Positions 1-8,898 of a stretch of 64,000 nt of DNA are shown one piece after another (position 1 is the first letter of the stretch; each line of letters opens with the position of its first letter). The notes beneath the pieces were generated by a model. That model saw only the letters and a list, made by a program, of their open reading frames with translations, had not been told where the DNA came from and searched no databases. The position numbers and the translations under genes were made by a program. The DNA is from Desulfallas sp. Bu1-1 (lineage in GTDB: Bacteria; Bacillota; Desulfotomaculia; Desulfotomaculales; Desulfallaceae): the NCBI RefSeq assembly GCF_015594625.1, contig NZ_JADNRQ010000013.1:16143-80142 (forward strand), read 5' to 3'.

Positions 1-13
1 ATACAGGTTACAA

Positions 14-52
14 AGAAAAAACCGGAAATAGATAACAGATCCATTTCCGGTT
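14..52 (-). terminator. Intrinsic terminator after rodA
   Basis: A 9-bp stem (ACCGGAAAT pairing with ATTTCCGGT) is followed on the minus strand by a run of seven T. It lies just beyond the rodA stop codon and probably ends the cell-shape/division gene block. Confidence 0.75.
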
Positions 53-88
53 CACTTTTTAATCTTTCGTAAAATTGATTTTGTTGCC

Positions 89-1282
89 CTAAAAAATTGT
101 TTTTTGCCTGCGCAAATATATATTTAACAGCACCCCGATGGCGGCCAGGTTGGTAATCATGTTGCTGCCGCCGTAACTGACCAGAGGCAGCGGCAGGCCG
201 GTAACGGGCATAATGGCAACGGTCATGCCGATGTTAACCAGGATATGGAAGGCAAACATGCTGACCACGCCCACCGCCATCAGCGTGCCGAACAGATCCC
301 TGGACTCGGCGGCAATCCGCACCCCCCGGTACAGGAATACCGCAAACAAAGTCAACAGCAGCAGTACGCCCAGAAAACCGAATTCCTCGGCCAGCACGGA
401 AAAAATAAAGTCGGTGTGCCTGATGGGGAGAAACTCAAGAAAACTCTGGGTACCGCGCATCAGCCCCTTACCCCAGAAGCCGCTGGAACCGATGGCGATC
501 TGGGACTGGATCACGTGGTAACCCGCCCCTTGGATATCCGACCAGGGATCAAGAAAAATAATCAGCCGTTTCAACTGGTAATCATGCAAGGGAATCCAGG
601 TGCCGAATTTAAGGTGCGCCCAGACCATACCGATCGCCCCCGCAAGGCCTGCGCCGAAAATTCCGCAAACGAGCAAAGGCCGGCCGGCGGCAATAAACAG
701 CATGCCGAATAATACCGCTATGAACACCAGGGACGTGCCCAGGTCGGGCTGCAGCAGAATCAGCACCATGGGTACCCCGACAAAAACAAAGCAGGGGATC
801 AGTTCCTTCAGGTTGCGCAGCTTGCCTTCCCGCCCGGCCAGGAAATCAGCCAGGGTAACGATGATGATCAACTTGGCGAATTCGGAAGGCTGGAACACAA
901 ACGGGCCGATGTTGATCCAGCGCTGCGCGCCCATGGCGGTGTGCCCGAGCACCAGAACCAAGCCCAGCATGAGCAGGTTGATCACATAAAGGTGCCTGGT
1001 GTATTTGCGCCAGTCCTCGTAAGGAATGTAGATCACCGCCATGGCGGCGATAATACCCACCAGCACCCAGATGAACTGCTTGAACACGTATTCTTTTTTC
1101 ATCCATAAAAGACGCTGCAGAATTCCGGCATGCTGCAGCTTGTCCATATCAAGGCCGAGGCGCATCCACCAGCCGTAATCAGTGCTGGCACTGCCGATCA
1201 CAACCAGGCCGAAGATAATAATGATCCCGGTAACGCCGATCAGGGTAAAATCGAGATTTTTAAACAGGCGCCTGGTGCCCAC
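89..1282 (-). CDS. rodA: Peptidoglycan glycosyltransferase RodA (SEDS family)
   Basis: RodA is the SEDS-family membrane polymerase that makes glycan strands from lipid II in the elongasome, paired with a class B PBP (here mrdA, about 2 kb upstream in the same orientation). The 397-residue protein is very hydrophobic with about ten membrane segments. It carries typical SEDS blocks: GAQRWINIGPFVFQPSEFAK near residue 130, QPDLGTSLVF, and SYGGSNMITNLAAIGVLLNI at the C-terminus. The frame can be opened to a TTG at 1315. The GTG at 1282 is preferred because AAGGTGGTGA sits just upstream and homologues begin close to this point. An intrinsic terminator separates it from minE, so it may have its own promoter. 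Confidence 0.93.
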   Translation of the reverse strand: MGTRRLFKNLDFTLIGVTGIIIIFGLVVIGSASTDYGWWMRLGLDMDKLQHAGILQRLLWMKKEYVFKQFIWVLVGIIAAMAVIYIPYEDWRKYTRHLYVINLLMLGLVLVLGHTAMGAQRWINIGPFVFQPSEFAKLIIIVTLADFLAGREGKLRNLKELIPCFVFVGVPMVLILLQPDLGTSLVFIAVLFGMLFIAAGRPLLVCGIFGAGLAGAIGMVWAHLKFGTWIPLHDYQLKRLIIFLDPWSDIQGAGYHVIQSQIAIGSSGFWGKGLMRGTQSFLEFLPIRHTDFIFSVLAEEFGFLGVLLLLTLFAVFLYRGVRIAAESRDLFGTLMAVGVVSMFAFHILVNIGMTVAIMPVTGLPLPLVSYGGSNMITNLAAIGVLLNIYLRRQKTIF

Positions 1283-1354
1283 GTTTATCACCACCTTACA
1301 CTGGCACCGGGTCAAGATGAAGCCACGTATTAAATTATATAACAGGTCGGATCA

Positions 1355-1386
1355 CAAAAAAAGCCGGTAAAATTAAACTACCGGCC
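1355..1386 (-). terminator. Intrinsic terminator after the min operon
   Basis: On the minus strand GCCGGTA pairs with TTACCGGC across an AT-rich loop, followed by seven T. It lies between the minE stop and the rodA start, so minCDE transcripts can end here. Confidence 0.7.
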
Positions 1387-1404
1387 GGTTCCCGGCGCCA
1401 ACGG

Positions 1405-1686
1405 TCAGGCGCTCTCGGTTTGAAATTTTCTCTTCATTCTCCTGACAGGTATATTGGCCACCAGCGCCACCTGGTTTTCGGAGCTGTCCAGGGTCACTTC
1501 CAGGGCATCCTCGTCTATTTCCATGTAATTGGTGATAACCTGAATGAGATCGGCTTTTAAGGACTGTAACAGCTGTGGTGAAACGCCGATCCGGTCGTGC
1601 ACAAGCACCAGGCGTAACCTTTCCTTGGCTACGCTTCTGCTCTGATTGCTTTCACGACCGAAAATCCTGTTTAAAAAATCCAGCAC
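1405..1686 (-). CDS. minE: Cell division topological specificity factor MinE
   Basis: MinE stimulates the MinD ATPase and drives MinD off the membrane, restricting the MinC/MinD division inhibitor to the poles. At 93 residues the length is normal. The N-terminus MLDFLNRIFGRE fits the membrane-targeting/MinD-binding helix. The following region (RLRLVLVHDRIGVSPQLLQSLKADLIQVI) is the conserved dimerisation core. It lies 20 bp downstream of minD and is surely cotranscribed with it. Having MinE rather than relying on DivIVA/MinJ alone is usual in Clostridia and differs from Bacillus subtilis. Confidence 0.95.
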   Translation of the reverse strand: MLDFLNRIFGRESNQSRSVAKERLRLVLVHDRIGVSPQLLQSLKADLIQVITNYMEIDEDALEVTLDSSENQVALVANIPVRRMKRKFQTESA

Positions 1687-1706
1687 TGCGCTTCCCCCTT
1701 TCCCAT

Positions 1707-2504
1707 TTACTTCAGGCCGATCATCCGGCGTAACTTGCGCATAAAGCCTCCTTCTTCAAGGTCCATCATGGGAACATTCTCGCCCTTGATCCTGCGCACA
1801 ATGTTGCGGTAGGCCTGGCCGGACCTTGACTGGTTGTTGGTAACCACCATTTCCCCGCGGTTGGTGCTCACCACCACCATTTCGTCTTCCGGCACCACTC
1901 CCAACAGGTCTATCGCGAGAATTTCGATAATGTCGTCGATGCTCATCATATCCCCATGCCTGACCATGTGGTACCGGTACCTGTTAACAATCAATTTGGG
2001 TTCCCGCAAGTCCTCTTTTTCCAACAGGCCGATAATCCGGTCGGCGTCCCGCACCGCGGAAACCTCCGGGGTTGTTACCACAACGGCCTGGTTGGCGCCT
2101 GCAATGGCGTTGCGAAAACCCTGCTCGATGCCGGCGGGGCAGTCAACGATCACGTAATCATATTCATTTTTTATTTCCTGGCACAGGGCCCTCATCTGAT
2201 CCGGGCTGACCGCTGTCTTGTCTTTGGTCTGGGCGGCCGGCAAGAGGTATAAGTTTTCAAAACGCTTGTCTTTAATGAGCGCTTTCCGGAAAGGGCAGTT
2301 GCCGCTGGTTACGTCAACCAGGTCGTAAACTATTCTGTTCTCCAGCCCCATCACCACGTCCAGGTTGCGTAAACCGATGTCCGCATCTATCAAACACACC
2401 CGACTTCCCAACGAGGCCAAGCCCGCCCCGAGGTTTGCGGTGGTAGTGGTTTTACCCACCCCTCCCTTGCCTGAAGTAACCACAATTACTTCTCCCATCA
2501 GCAT
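1707..2504 (-). CDS. minD: Septum site-determining ATPase MinD
   Basis: MinD is a ParA-type ATPase that binds the membrane as an ATP-dimer and recruits MinC. The 265-residue sequence has the deviant Walker A motif GKGGVGKTTTTANLG near residue 13, the DADIGLRNLD switch, the VIVDCPAGIE Walker B region and a basic amphipathic C-terminal tail (FMRKLRRMIGLK), the expected membrane-targeting helix. The start at 2504 gives MLMGEVIVVTSGKGG; the methionine three codons later would also work. It sits between minC and minE in the usual order. Confidence 0.96.
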   Translation of the reverse strand: MLMGEVIVVTSGKGGVGKTTTTANLGAGLASLGSRVCLIDADIGLRNLDVVMGLENRIVYDLVDVTSGNCPFRKALIKDKRFENLYLLPAAQTKDKTAVSPDQMRALCQEIKNEYDYVIVDCPAGIEQGFRNAIAGANQAVVVTTPEVSAVRDADRIIGLLEKEDLREPKLIVNRYRYHMVRHGDMMSIDDIIEILAIDLLGVVPEDEMVVVSTNRGEMVVTNNQSRSGQAYRNIVRRIKGENVPMMDLEEGGFMRKLRRMIGLK

Positions 2505-2542
2505 TGTTTCCTCCCTTTTATGCTTTTACATTGACGCAAATC

Positions 2543-2968
2543 TCATCTCTGGCGCTCCGGACCGTTTTGAAAAGCTTCAATGATCACCGCACCGTTTTTT
2601 ATCCTGGCCACTTCGGGGCCCACCTGATAAGATTGCTCCCCGTCCGGAGCGCGGGTGATGTGGTTGGCTATACGCAGTTGGGTCGGTTGCAGGCAATAAG
2701 CATATACAGCCGCGTTTTCGTTCCCCCCGGCGCCCGCGTGCACCACTCCCCGCAAATATCCCATTACCACCACATTGCCCGTTGCCACCACTTCCGCGCC
2801 GGGATTCACATCGCCGATAATTACGACGTTGCCGTCAAAACTTATCGACTGGCCGGAACGCAAGGTGCGCTGGATCAAAATGGTATTTTCGTCACCTATT
2901 TCTTCCGGTTCTCCTCCCCCTTTGCCAGGGAAATGCACCAAATTTCCGCCAGTCCAATCAGGAGTCAC
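2543..2968 (-). CDS. minC: Septum site-determining protein MinC, C-terminal-domain-only form
   Basis: MinC inhibits FtsZ assembly near the poles. The recognisable part is the C-terminal right-handed beta-helix that dimerises and binds MinD (ILIQRTLRSGQSISFDGNVV, GDVNPGAEVVATGNVVVMG, LRGVVHAGAGGNE). The frame is open to 3055, but the best start is the GTG at 2968, seven bases after GGAGGAG; this gives about 141 residues against roughly 210-230 for full MinC. The upstream extension does not look like the FtsZ-inhibiting N-domain. So the gene seems to encode only the MinD-binding half, or the N-domain has been lost. Gene order minC-minD-minE supports the assignment. Confidence 0.85.
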   Translation of the reverse strand: MTPDWTGGNLVHFPGKGGGEPEEIGDENTILIQRTLRSGQSISFDGNVVIIGDVNPGAEVVATGNVVVMGYLRGVVHAGAGGNENAAVYAYCLQPTQLRIANHITRAPDGEQSYQVGPEVARIKNGAVIIEAFQNGPERQR

Positions 2969-3139
2969 TGCTTTACTCCTCCCCGTGAGAAACAATCTTA
3001 TTATCTTAACAATTATCTTAACAACTAACAGGTTGAGAAAAATTGCGCGGATCAATTCTCATAATAATTCTACAGCCCATAACCAAATCCTGCTAAAAAA
3101 ACAAAAAAAACGGGGCACTTTAAACCTCGTTTGCAGATT

Positions 3140-3375
3140 GTTGACAAAGGTGCTTCCGTTGCTATTGCTCACTCCGATTCCACACCGGACAACTCTAAGG
3201 CTCGCTCCGGGCAAAACCGGGCCGCCCCAAACTCGACGTCCTGATCTCGATTGGGGCTGGCACGCACGTCCTGTGCGTGCCTCCCGGTTTTGCTCCTGCA
3301 CTTCGCCAAGAGTTGTTAACCGGTGCTCCATAGTCGTTTGCTACAGCAACGGAAACACCTTGCATGGTTGTCAAC
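3140..3375. repeat. Large imperfect palindromic element between mrdA and minC
   Basis: This 236-bp gene-free stretch folds back on itself along nearly its whole length. GTTGACAA at 3140 faces TTGTCAAC ending at 3375. Further in, TTCCGTTGCT pairs with AGCAACGGAA, ACAACTCT with AGAGTTGT, and GCAAAACCGGG with CCCGGTTTTGC. The centre holds GCCCCAA/TTGGGGC and a perfect 9-bp hairpin GGCACGCAC-gtcct-GTGCGTGCC (3259-3281). No convincing protein is encoded on either strand. It could be a MITE-like insertion or a structured RNA in the mrdA-minC transcript. It is unrelated by eye to the other repeats in the window. Confidence 0.7.
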
Positions 3376-3436
3376 AGCCTCAAAACAAAACTCTTTTGGA
3401 TTACTGACCCAAAACGCTACTGTTGCCGTTGCTCTC

Positions 3437-6313
3437 TCAACCGTTTGAACCGCCTTCCGGCTGCGCCGGTAGATGCGCGCCGGGCGCCGGTTGCTGCTGC
3501 GGCGACGCGGGCTGCCCCGCTTGCGGAGCATTCACCGGAGGTGGCTGTGGTACAGGTGCGGGCTGTGGCCGCGGCTCGGATGCCGGTTGTTGTTGCTGTG
3601 CAGGCGCCTGTTGTGGTTGCTGCGGTGCGGGCGCCGGCTGGTGTTGCTGCGGCGCCGGCGCGGGTTGTTGTTGCGCCTGTCGCCCGGCCCGGGGCAAAGG
3701 CGCCGGCACGGATGGCCCCGTTACCGGCCGGGTGGCCGCAGGCATTTCGTGCAACTTCTCCCACAGCATTTGATCAAAACTGGTCCCCCCGGGCTCGTTT
3801 AACCCCGCTTCCCCGTCCTGGTGCTTTTCCAGGCCGGGCCAGTTTATCGCGACAACGCCCGTTTCACGGCCGGCCGGTTCTTCTTCCCTGCCCGCCGCCG
3901 CATCACCACCGGCCCGGTCCTTGGATTTATCAATATCCGTTGCACCGGAATCATTAAAGTAGGCCTCCAGGATCTGCCGGGCAATGGGTCCGGCGTAACC
4001 GCTGCCGGAATCGCCGTACTCCAGCACCACGGCCACCGCCACCTCGGGTTTTTCGTACGGGGCAAAGGTTACAAATAAAGCGTGGTTACCCTTTTTCCTG
4101 CCGTTGGCGTCGATGACCTCGGCGGTACCCGTTTTGGCCGCCGCCGAGTGTTTGAAACCGTAAAAAACTCCCGACGCCGTACCAGTGGGAGGCAGCGTCA
4201 CCCGGTGCATGCCTTCCCGGATAATCTGAAGGTTTTCGGGGTCGATATCCACCTTGTGCCTGATTTCCGGCTTGAACTCCTTAATCAACGCGCCGTGGGG
4301 CGAAACAACTTTTTCCACCAGGTACGGCTTGTACAGCGTGCCCCCGTTGGCAATGGCCGCCACGTAAGATACCAGCTGGAGCGGTGTGTAGGTGTTGTCG
4401 CCCTGCCCGATGGACATGTTGATGGTTTCGTATTGCTGCCAGTTGAGGTCCCATTCATGCTTTTTCAGCTGCTTTTCCAGTTCCTCGTCCCTGAGCCGCC
4501 TCAATTCCTGCTTGCGGGACTCGCTTTGCGTTTCGTCGATCATCCGGTTAAGCTCGCGTACCCGGGCAAAATCTTTGTTGTACCTGATCAACATACTTTT
4601 AACCATTTCGTATTTCCATTCAGGCGTGGGCAGCGTGCCTCTCATTTCACCGGGCAGGTTGATCCCCGTCTTTTGCCCCAGCCCAAATTCCCTGGCGAAA
4701 TGGGCAATGGCGTCCACTCCGGCCATGCGCCCGAATTGGTAGAAATAGGTGTCACAGGATACCTCCAGCGCCTTGCGCAGGTCCACCGACCCGTGCCCGC
4801 CGGGCTTCCAGTCCCTGAACACGCCCCGGCCCAGCCTGTAATAACCGGGGTCTGGCATTTTGTATTCCGGGTCAACAATTTTCTTTTCCAGTATCGCCGC
4901 AGACGTCACCATTTTAAAGGTGGAACCCGGCGGATAGGTTGCCGCAATCGCCCGGTTCAACAGTGCCCCGGACTCCTGCAGCTCCTGCCACTCCGCGCTA
5001 GTCAGGCCGCCGGTGAAGATGCCGGGGTGATAGGTGGGGTAACTGGCCATGGCCAGAATGGCCCCGGTACGAACATCCATCACCACAGCGGCGCCGGCGC
5101 GGGCCAGTTTAAACCCCGCGCCCTGGGCACGTTTAACACCGTCCGCCAGCGCTTTTTCCGCGGCCAGTTGCAGGTCCAGGTCAATGGTCAAAACCAGGTC
5201 GTTGCCCGGCACCGCCGGTTTTAAGCCCAAATCCCGGACCGGGCGCCCGCTGGCGTCCACTTCCACCTGCCTGGCACCGTGCTCCCCGCGAAGGTACTTT
5301 TCATACACCAGCTCCAGGCCGTTTTGACCATACAGGTCGTTCATCAAGTAACCCTCGTCCTTGTGCGCTTCGTACTGCTCTTTTTTGATATTCTGCACGT
5401 AGCCCAGTACATGGGTGAGCAGGTCCCCGTAAGGATAGTCCCGCACCGGCTGGATATCCACCACCACCCCGGGCAGTTCCATTTGTTTTTCCCGCAGCGC
5501 CACCACCATCTCCGGCGGGATGTCCTCCGCCACCAGCACGGGTTCGTAAGGCCGGTACAACTTCTTATCCCTGATTTCCTTCCGCATCCGGGATTCGATT
5601 TCATACGCCGTTTGACCCTGATAAACCCCTTTGTTCAACAGCATTTGCACCAGGGTGCTCAGAACATCGGCCTTCTTTTCCACGGTGACGCCGTATGATT
5701 CCAGATCGTACCGGTTCAGGGTCGCCATGGTAGAAGGGTTGTAAACTACGGCGATTTCCAGCCTTTGCCCCTGCTCCAGCTGGTTTTTGTTGTCCCTGGC
5801 CCGTTCCTTGATTTTTTCCTCAATGAATTTCTTTTTCAATACGTATAGCTGCTCGTCGTTTGCGCCGGCATTGCCGGAGTCCTCTCCCTGCTTAATCGTT
5901 ACGCCATTTTTTTTGGCATAATCCTGCAGGGTTTCCCCGCTGATTTGCTCGAAATAAAGCAATGTTTCCTCGTCACCGGCCAGTATCCAGGCCAGCGTGT
6001 CGGCCATATCCACAATGTCCGCCCCGGTCCGGTTCAAATACAGGTGGTACGTGGTTCCTTCCAGGTTTAAATCATTGATGGAAACGGTGTAAATTGGCCG
6101 GTTGGTGACGATTTTCTCACCGTTGCGGTCAAAAATTTCACCGCGCGGGGCAAACACCGGAGCAATGCGGATGTAGTTATTGCGGGCCAGCGTGCGATAT
6201 TCTTCGGTCTGGACCAGCTGCAAATAAGAAACCCGGGCCAGCAGGACCAGAATGACCAGGAACACCGCGCCCAGTACGAATTTCATTTTATATTCAATCA
6301 GCTTGCGTTTCAC
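3437..6313 (-). CDS. mrdA: Penicillin-binding protein 2 (class B PBP, MrdA)
   Basis: This transpeptidase crosslinks peptidoglycan during elongation, with RodA as partner. Residues about 8-27 form the single N-terminal membrane anchor; the PBP dimer domain follows and then the transpeptidase. Catalytic motifs are visible: S464-T-F-K, S519-C-D and K727-T-G. At 958 residues it is much longer than the usual 600-720. There is an inserted charged stretch in the N-terminal domain, a Lys/Glu/Arg-rich helical insert after SCD, and a C-terminal tail of about 80 residues almost entirely Pro, Gln and Ala. The start is the GTG at 6313 behind AGAGGA; the longer frame to 6442 only translates repeat DNA. Confidence 0.93.
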   Translation of the reverse strand: MKRKLIEYKMKFVLGAVFLVILVLLARVSYLQLVQTEEYRTLARNNYIRIAPVFAPRGEIFDRNGEKIVTNRPIYTVSINDLNLEGTTYHLYLNRTGADIVDMADTLAWILAGDEETLLYFEQISGETLQDYAKKNGVTIKQGEDSGNAGANDEQLYVLKKKFIEEKIKERARDNKNQLEQGQRLEIAVVYNPSTMATLNRYDLESYGVTVEKKADVLSTLVQMLLNKGVYQGQTAYEIESRMRKEIRDKKLYRPYEPVLVAEDIPPEMVVALREKQMELPGVVVDIQPVRDYPYGDLLTHVLGYVQNIKKEQYEAHKDEGYLMNDLYGQNGLELVYEKYLRGEHGARQVEVDASGRPVRDLGLKPAVPGNDLVLTIDLDLQLAAEKALADGVKRAQGAGFKLARAGAAVVMDVRTGAILAMASYPTYHPGIFTGGLTSAEWQELQESGALLNRAIAATYPPGSTFKMVTSAAILEKKIVDPEYKMPDPGYYRLGRGVFRDWKPGGHGSVDLRKALEVSCDTYFYQFGRMAGVDAIAHFAREFGLGQKTGINLPGEMRGTLPTPEWKYEMVKSMLIRYNKDFARVRELNRMIDETQSESRKQELRRLRDEELEKQLKKHEWDLNWQQYETINMSIGQGDNTYTPLQLVSYVAAIANGGTLYKPYLVEKVVSPHGALIKEFKPEIRHKVDIDPENLQIIREGMHRVTLPPTGTASGVFYGFKHSAAAKTGTAEVIDANGRKKGNHALFVTFAPYEKPEVAVAVVLEYGDSGSGYAGPIARQILEAYFNDSGATDIDKSKDRAGGDAAAGREEEPAGRETGVVAINWPGLEKHQDGEAGLNEPGGTSFDQMLWEKLHEMPAATRPVTGPSVPAPLPRAGRQAQQQPAPAPQQHQPAPAPQQPQQAPAQQQQPASEPRPQPAPVPQPPPVNAPQAGQPASPQQQPAPGAHLPAQPEGGSNG

Positions 6314-6343
6314 TGAACATCCTCTTTCTAATTTGGCAGTTAC

Positions 6344-6447
6344 CGGGTCAAAGCTTCGGGATGACGGGCCAAGCACCGCACCCGTCGCTCCAATTGCTCC
6401 AGAAAACCACCGGGTCGCCCTGCTACTCGTTATTTCCGGCAACCGGC
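6344..6447. repeat. Partial copy of the 250-bp repeat family between mreD and mrdA
   Basis: The stretch contains GGGTCAAAGCT, TGACGGGC, AAGCACCG and CTCCAGAAAACCACCGGGTC, matching in order the right half of the copies at 47019-47263 and 11113-11196. It fills the mreD-mrdA gap and creates an artificial N-terminal extension of the mrdA reading frame. Only part of the element is present. Confidence 0.7.
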
Positions 6448-6460
6448 CACCGGTGACCAG

Positions 6461-6970
6461 TTAAACTTCTCCCCTTTTGAGCAGGCCCTTTGTTGCGGAG
6501 CGGTAATAGAGGCCGTATAGCGGCAGCGCAACCAGCGCATTATAAAAGCTTACGGGCAGAATTATCCCCGCCAGCGCCGCCGCCACCGGCACCTGCACGT
6601 TCACCATGGCCAGCAGCAGGTAATACACTAACTGGGAAGCCAGGGTGCAAAACCAGGTCAGCCCGGCGGCGATAACCCGCTTGTCGCGGTAAAGCCTCCC
6701 CTCACCCAACCCGGCCAGGTATCCCGCAGCCATTTTGGCCAGGGCATTCATTCCGAAATACCCCCCGCTTACCAGGTCTTGCAAAACTCCCCCCACAAAA
6801 CCCAAAAAAGCCCCCTCCCGGGTACCCCGGAGGAAGCCGTTGAAGATAACCAGCACGAGCGCGAGGTCCGGTTTGACCCCGTAAACGGACACAAAATTAA
6901 GGGCCGTGGCCTGCAAAACCAGCGCGCCCAGCACCAGCAAGAGAAAATACAGCGAGCTCACCGCCTTCAC
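6461..6970 (-). CDS. mreD: Rod shape-determining protein MreD
   Basis: MreD is an integral membrane component of the elongasome that bridges MreC and the RodA/PBP2 synthase. The 169-residue product is almost entirely hydrophobic with about five membrane segments; FNGFLRGTREGAFLGFVGGVLQDL near residue 45 is the characteristic MreD region. It starts 11 bp after mreC and lies directly before mrdA, the standard order. Confidence 0.92.
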   Translation of the reverse strand: MKAVSSLYFLLLVLGALVLQATALNFVSVYGVKPDLALVLVIFNGFLRGTREGAFLGFVGGVLQDLVSGGYFGMNALAKMAAGYLAGLGEGRLYRDKRVIAAGLTWFCTLASQLVYYLLLAMVNVQVPVAAALAGIILPVSFYNALVALPLYGLYYRSATKGLLKRGEV

Positions 6971-6980
6971 CTCCGGGAAT

Positions 6981-7820
6981 TTACCGCCCGCCCGGGTGGA
7001 ACGATTTGATCACCAGAACCTCCTCCAAACGGTTAAAATCCACGTAAGGATCCACAACCGCCATCTTGAACAGCCCCGATTTTTCCTTGCGGGTCTCCCT
7101 GACGGTTCCCACCGGGATCCCCTTGGGAAATACACTGCCCAGGCCGGAAGTGATAATAATGTCCCCCTTTCCCGGTGCCAGGTCGTTCGGTATATGCACC
7201 ATCTGCAAGTTTCCCCGCCCCCCGGCCACACCTTCAACAATGCCGGGCGCGCGCGTCTTCTGGACCAGGCACCCCACGCCGCTCCTGGGGTCGGTGATCA
7301 GCAGCACCTCGGCCGTGCTGTCGGAAACCCTGATCACCCTGCCCACCAGGCCGGCAGGGGTAATTACCGCCATATCACGCCGGATGCCTTTTTTTGACCC
7401 GGCATTGATGATGATGCTGCCGAACCAGTTGCCGGTATCCCGTCCGATTACAGCGGCGGCCTCGGTGTTCATCTGCGAGGCGACGCCGGTTTGAAAGTCG
7501 AGCAACTTCTTGAGGCGAACGTTTTCCGCCTGCACTTCCTTGTATTTCAGCAGTTTTCCTTCCAGTTCCTCAACTCTTCCTTCAAGAATTTCGTTGCGCC
7601 GGGAAACATTGATCAACTTGACGGGATAGGAGAAAAAACCGGCGACTTCCCGACCCGCAATCATAAGCAGCCGCTGCACCGGAGCGAGAAAATCACGGGT
7701 AGCTGATTCCAATGGAGTAAGCCGACCCGGGCTGCCCGCGGAAAAATGCAGGCCCAGCAACATCACAGCGACCAGCACACCCAGCAGTACCAACTTTTTT
7801 CCGGCAGATAAAGGGGACAC
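6981..7820 (-). CDS. mreC: Rod shape-determining protein MreC
   Basis: MreC is a bitopic protein whose extracytoplasmic beta-rich domain activates PBP2/RodA. The 279-residue sequence has one N-terminal membrane helix (about residues 9-26). A coiled coil follows around 70-110 (NEILEGRVEELEGKLLKYKE), then the paired beta-barrel domain with VIGRDTGNWFGSIIINAGS and GMAVI/GLVGRV-type repeats. It lies between mreB and mreD, and a shared transcript is expected. Confidence 0.94.
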   Translation of the reverse strand: MSPLSAGKKLVLLGVLVAVMLLGLHFSAGSPGRLTPLESATRDFLAPVQRLLMIAGREVAGFFSYPVKLINVSRRNEILEGRVEELEGKLLKYKEVQAENVRLKKLLDFQTGVASQMNTEAAAVIGRDTGNWFGSIIINAGSKKGIRRDMAVITPAGLVGRVIRVSDSTAEVLLITDPRSGVGCLVQKTRAPGIVEGVAGGRGNLQMVHIPNDLAPGKGDIIITSGLGSVFPKGIPVGTVRETRKEKSGLFKMAVVDPYVDFNRLEEVLVIKSFHPGGR

Positions 7821-7840
7821 TTAAACACACACCCTGTAAA

Positions 7841-8872
7841 TCATGCTAACTTCTTGGGCTGAATCAGCACCTTGCGCAAAATATCGATATTTTCCAGGAC
7901 GCGCCCCGTTCCGTAGGCCACCGCCAGCAGCGGGTCGTCCGCCAGGTGGACCGGCATTCCCGTCTGCTCGCTGACCAGCCGGTCCAGGCCGCGCAGCAGG
8001 GACCCGCCTCCGGCCATCACAATACCCCGGTCCATGATATCGGCGGCCAGTTCCGGCGGGGTCAATTCAAGCGTATTCTTGATGGCCTCCAGGATACTGC
8101 TCACGGGCTCGGATAGCGCCTTGTAGATTTCCTCCGAGGTGATTTCAATGGTCTTGGGCAGCCCGCTTACCAGGTCACGACCGCGCACCTCGTAAGTTTC
8201 CGGCTTTTCCAGCGGGTAAGCGGTCCCGATTTCAATTTTGATTTCCTCCGCGGTACGCTCACCGATCATGAGGTTATAGGTTTTCTTGACGTGCTGAATG
8301 ATGGCGTCGTCCATCTCGTCGCCGGCGATGCGGATGGAGCGGCTGGTCACGATACCGCCCAGGGAAATGACGGCCACCTCGGTGGTACCGCCCCCGATGT
8401 CCACGATCATGTTGCCGGTGGGCTCATGCACCGGCAGCCCGGCCCCAATGGAAGCCGCCATGGGCTCCTCAATCAGGTAGGCCTCGCGGGCGCCCGCCTG
8501 CAGCGCGGCCTCGCGTACCGCCCGCTCCTCCACCGCAGTAACGCCGGAGGGTACTGAAACCACCACCCGGGGCCTGATTAAAAACGTACGCTTGCGCAAA
8601 GCTTTGCTGATAAAGTATTTAATCATGCTCTGGGTTACGTCGAAATCGGCGATCACCCCGTCCTTCATGGGCCTGATGGCGATGATATTACCCGGGGTGC
8701 GGCCGATCATCTGCTTGGCCTCCTCTCCGACCGCCAGAACCTGGCCGTTGTCCCGCTGGATGGCCACCACCGACGGCTCGCGCAGCACTATTCCCTTGCC
8801 CTTTACATATACCAGGGAATTGGCCGTCCCCAGGTCAATTCCCATATCTTTGGAAAAAACGCCCAATGCCAT
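7841..8872 (-). CDS. mreB: Rod shape-determining actin homologue MreB
   Basis: MreB polymerises on the inner face of the membrane and guides the elongation machinery. The 343-residue protein shows all actin-fold signatures: [13 protein letters not shown] (phosphate 1), [19 protein letters not shown] (phosphate 2) and [15 protein letters not shown] (adenosine motif). The start is the ATG at 8872, seven bases after GAGGAG; the frame continues to 8902 without family support. Confidence 0.97.
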   Translation of the reverse strand: MALGVFSKDMGIDLGTANSLVYVKGKGIVLREPSVVAIQRDNGQVLAVGEEAKQMIGRTPGNIIAIRPMKDGVIADFDVTQSMIKYFISKALRKRTFLIRPRVVVSVPSGVTAVEERAVREAALQAGAREAYLIEEPMAASIGAGLPVHEPTGNMIVDIGGGTTEVAVISLGGIVTSRSIRIAGDEMDDAIIQHVKKTYNLMIGERTAEEIKIEIGTAYPLEKPETYEVRGRDLVSGLPKTIEITSEEIYKALSEPVSSILEAIKNTLELTPPELAADIMDRGIVMAGGGSLLRGLDRLVSEQTGMPVHLADDPLLAVAYGTGRVLENIDILRKVLIQPKKLA

Positions 8873-8898
8873 ATGCCGGCTCCTCTCTATACGAATAT

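Noticed and set aside
3059..3407. Several frames of 60-210 codons between minC and mrdA
   Set aside because: They run through the palindromic element, differ greatly on the two strands and have no ribosome site or family pattern.
4082..5224. A 380-codon open frame on the plus strand opposite mrdA
   Set aside because: It is antisense to a clearly conserved PBP2 gene. Long antisense frames are expected in GC-rich coding DNA, and the translation shows no family features.
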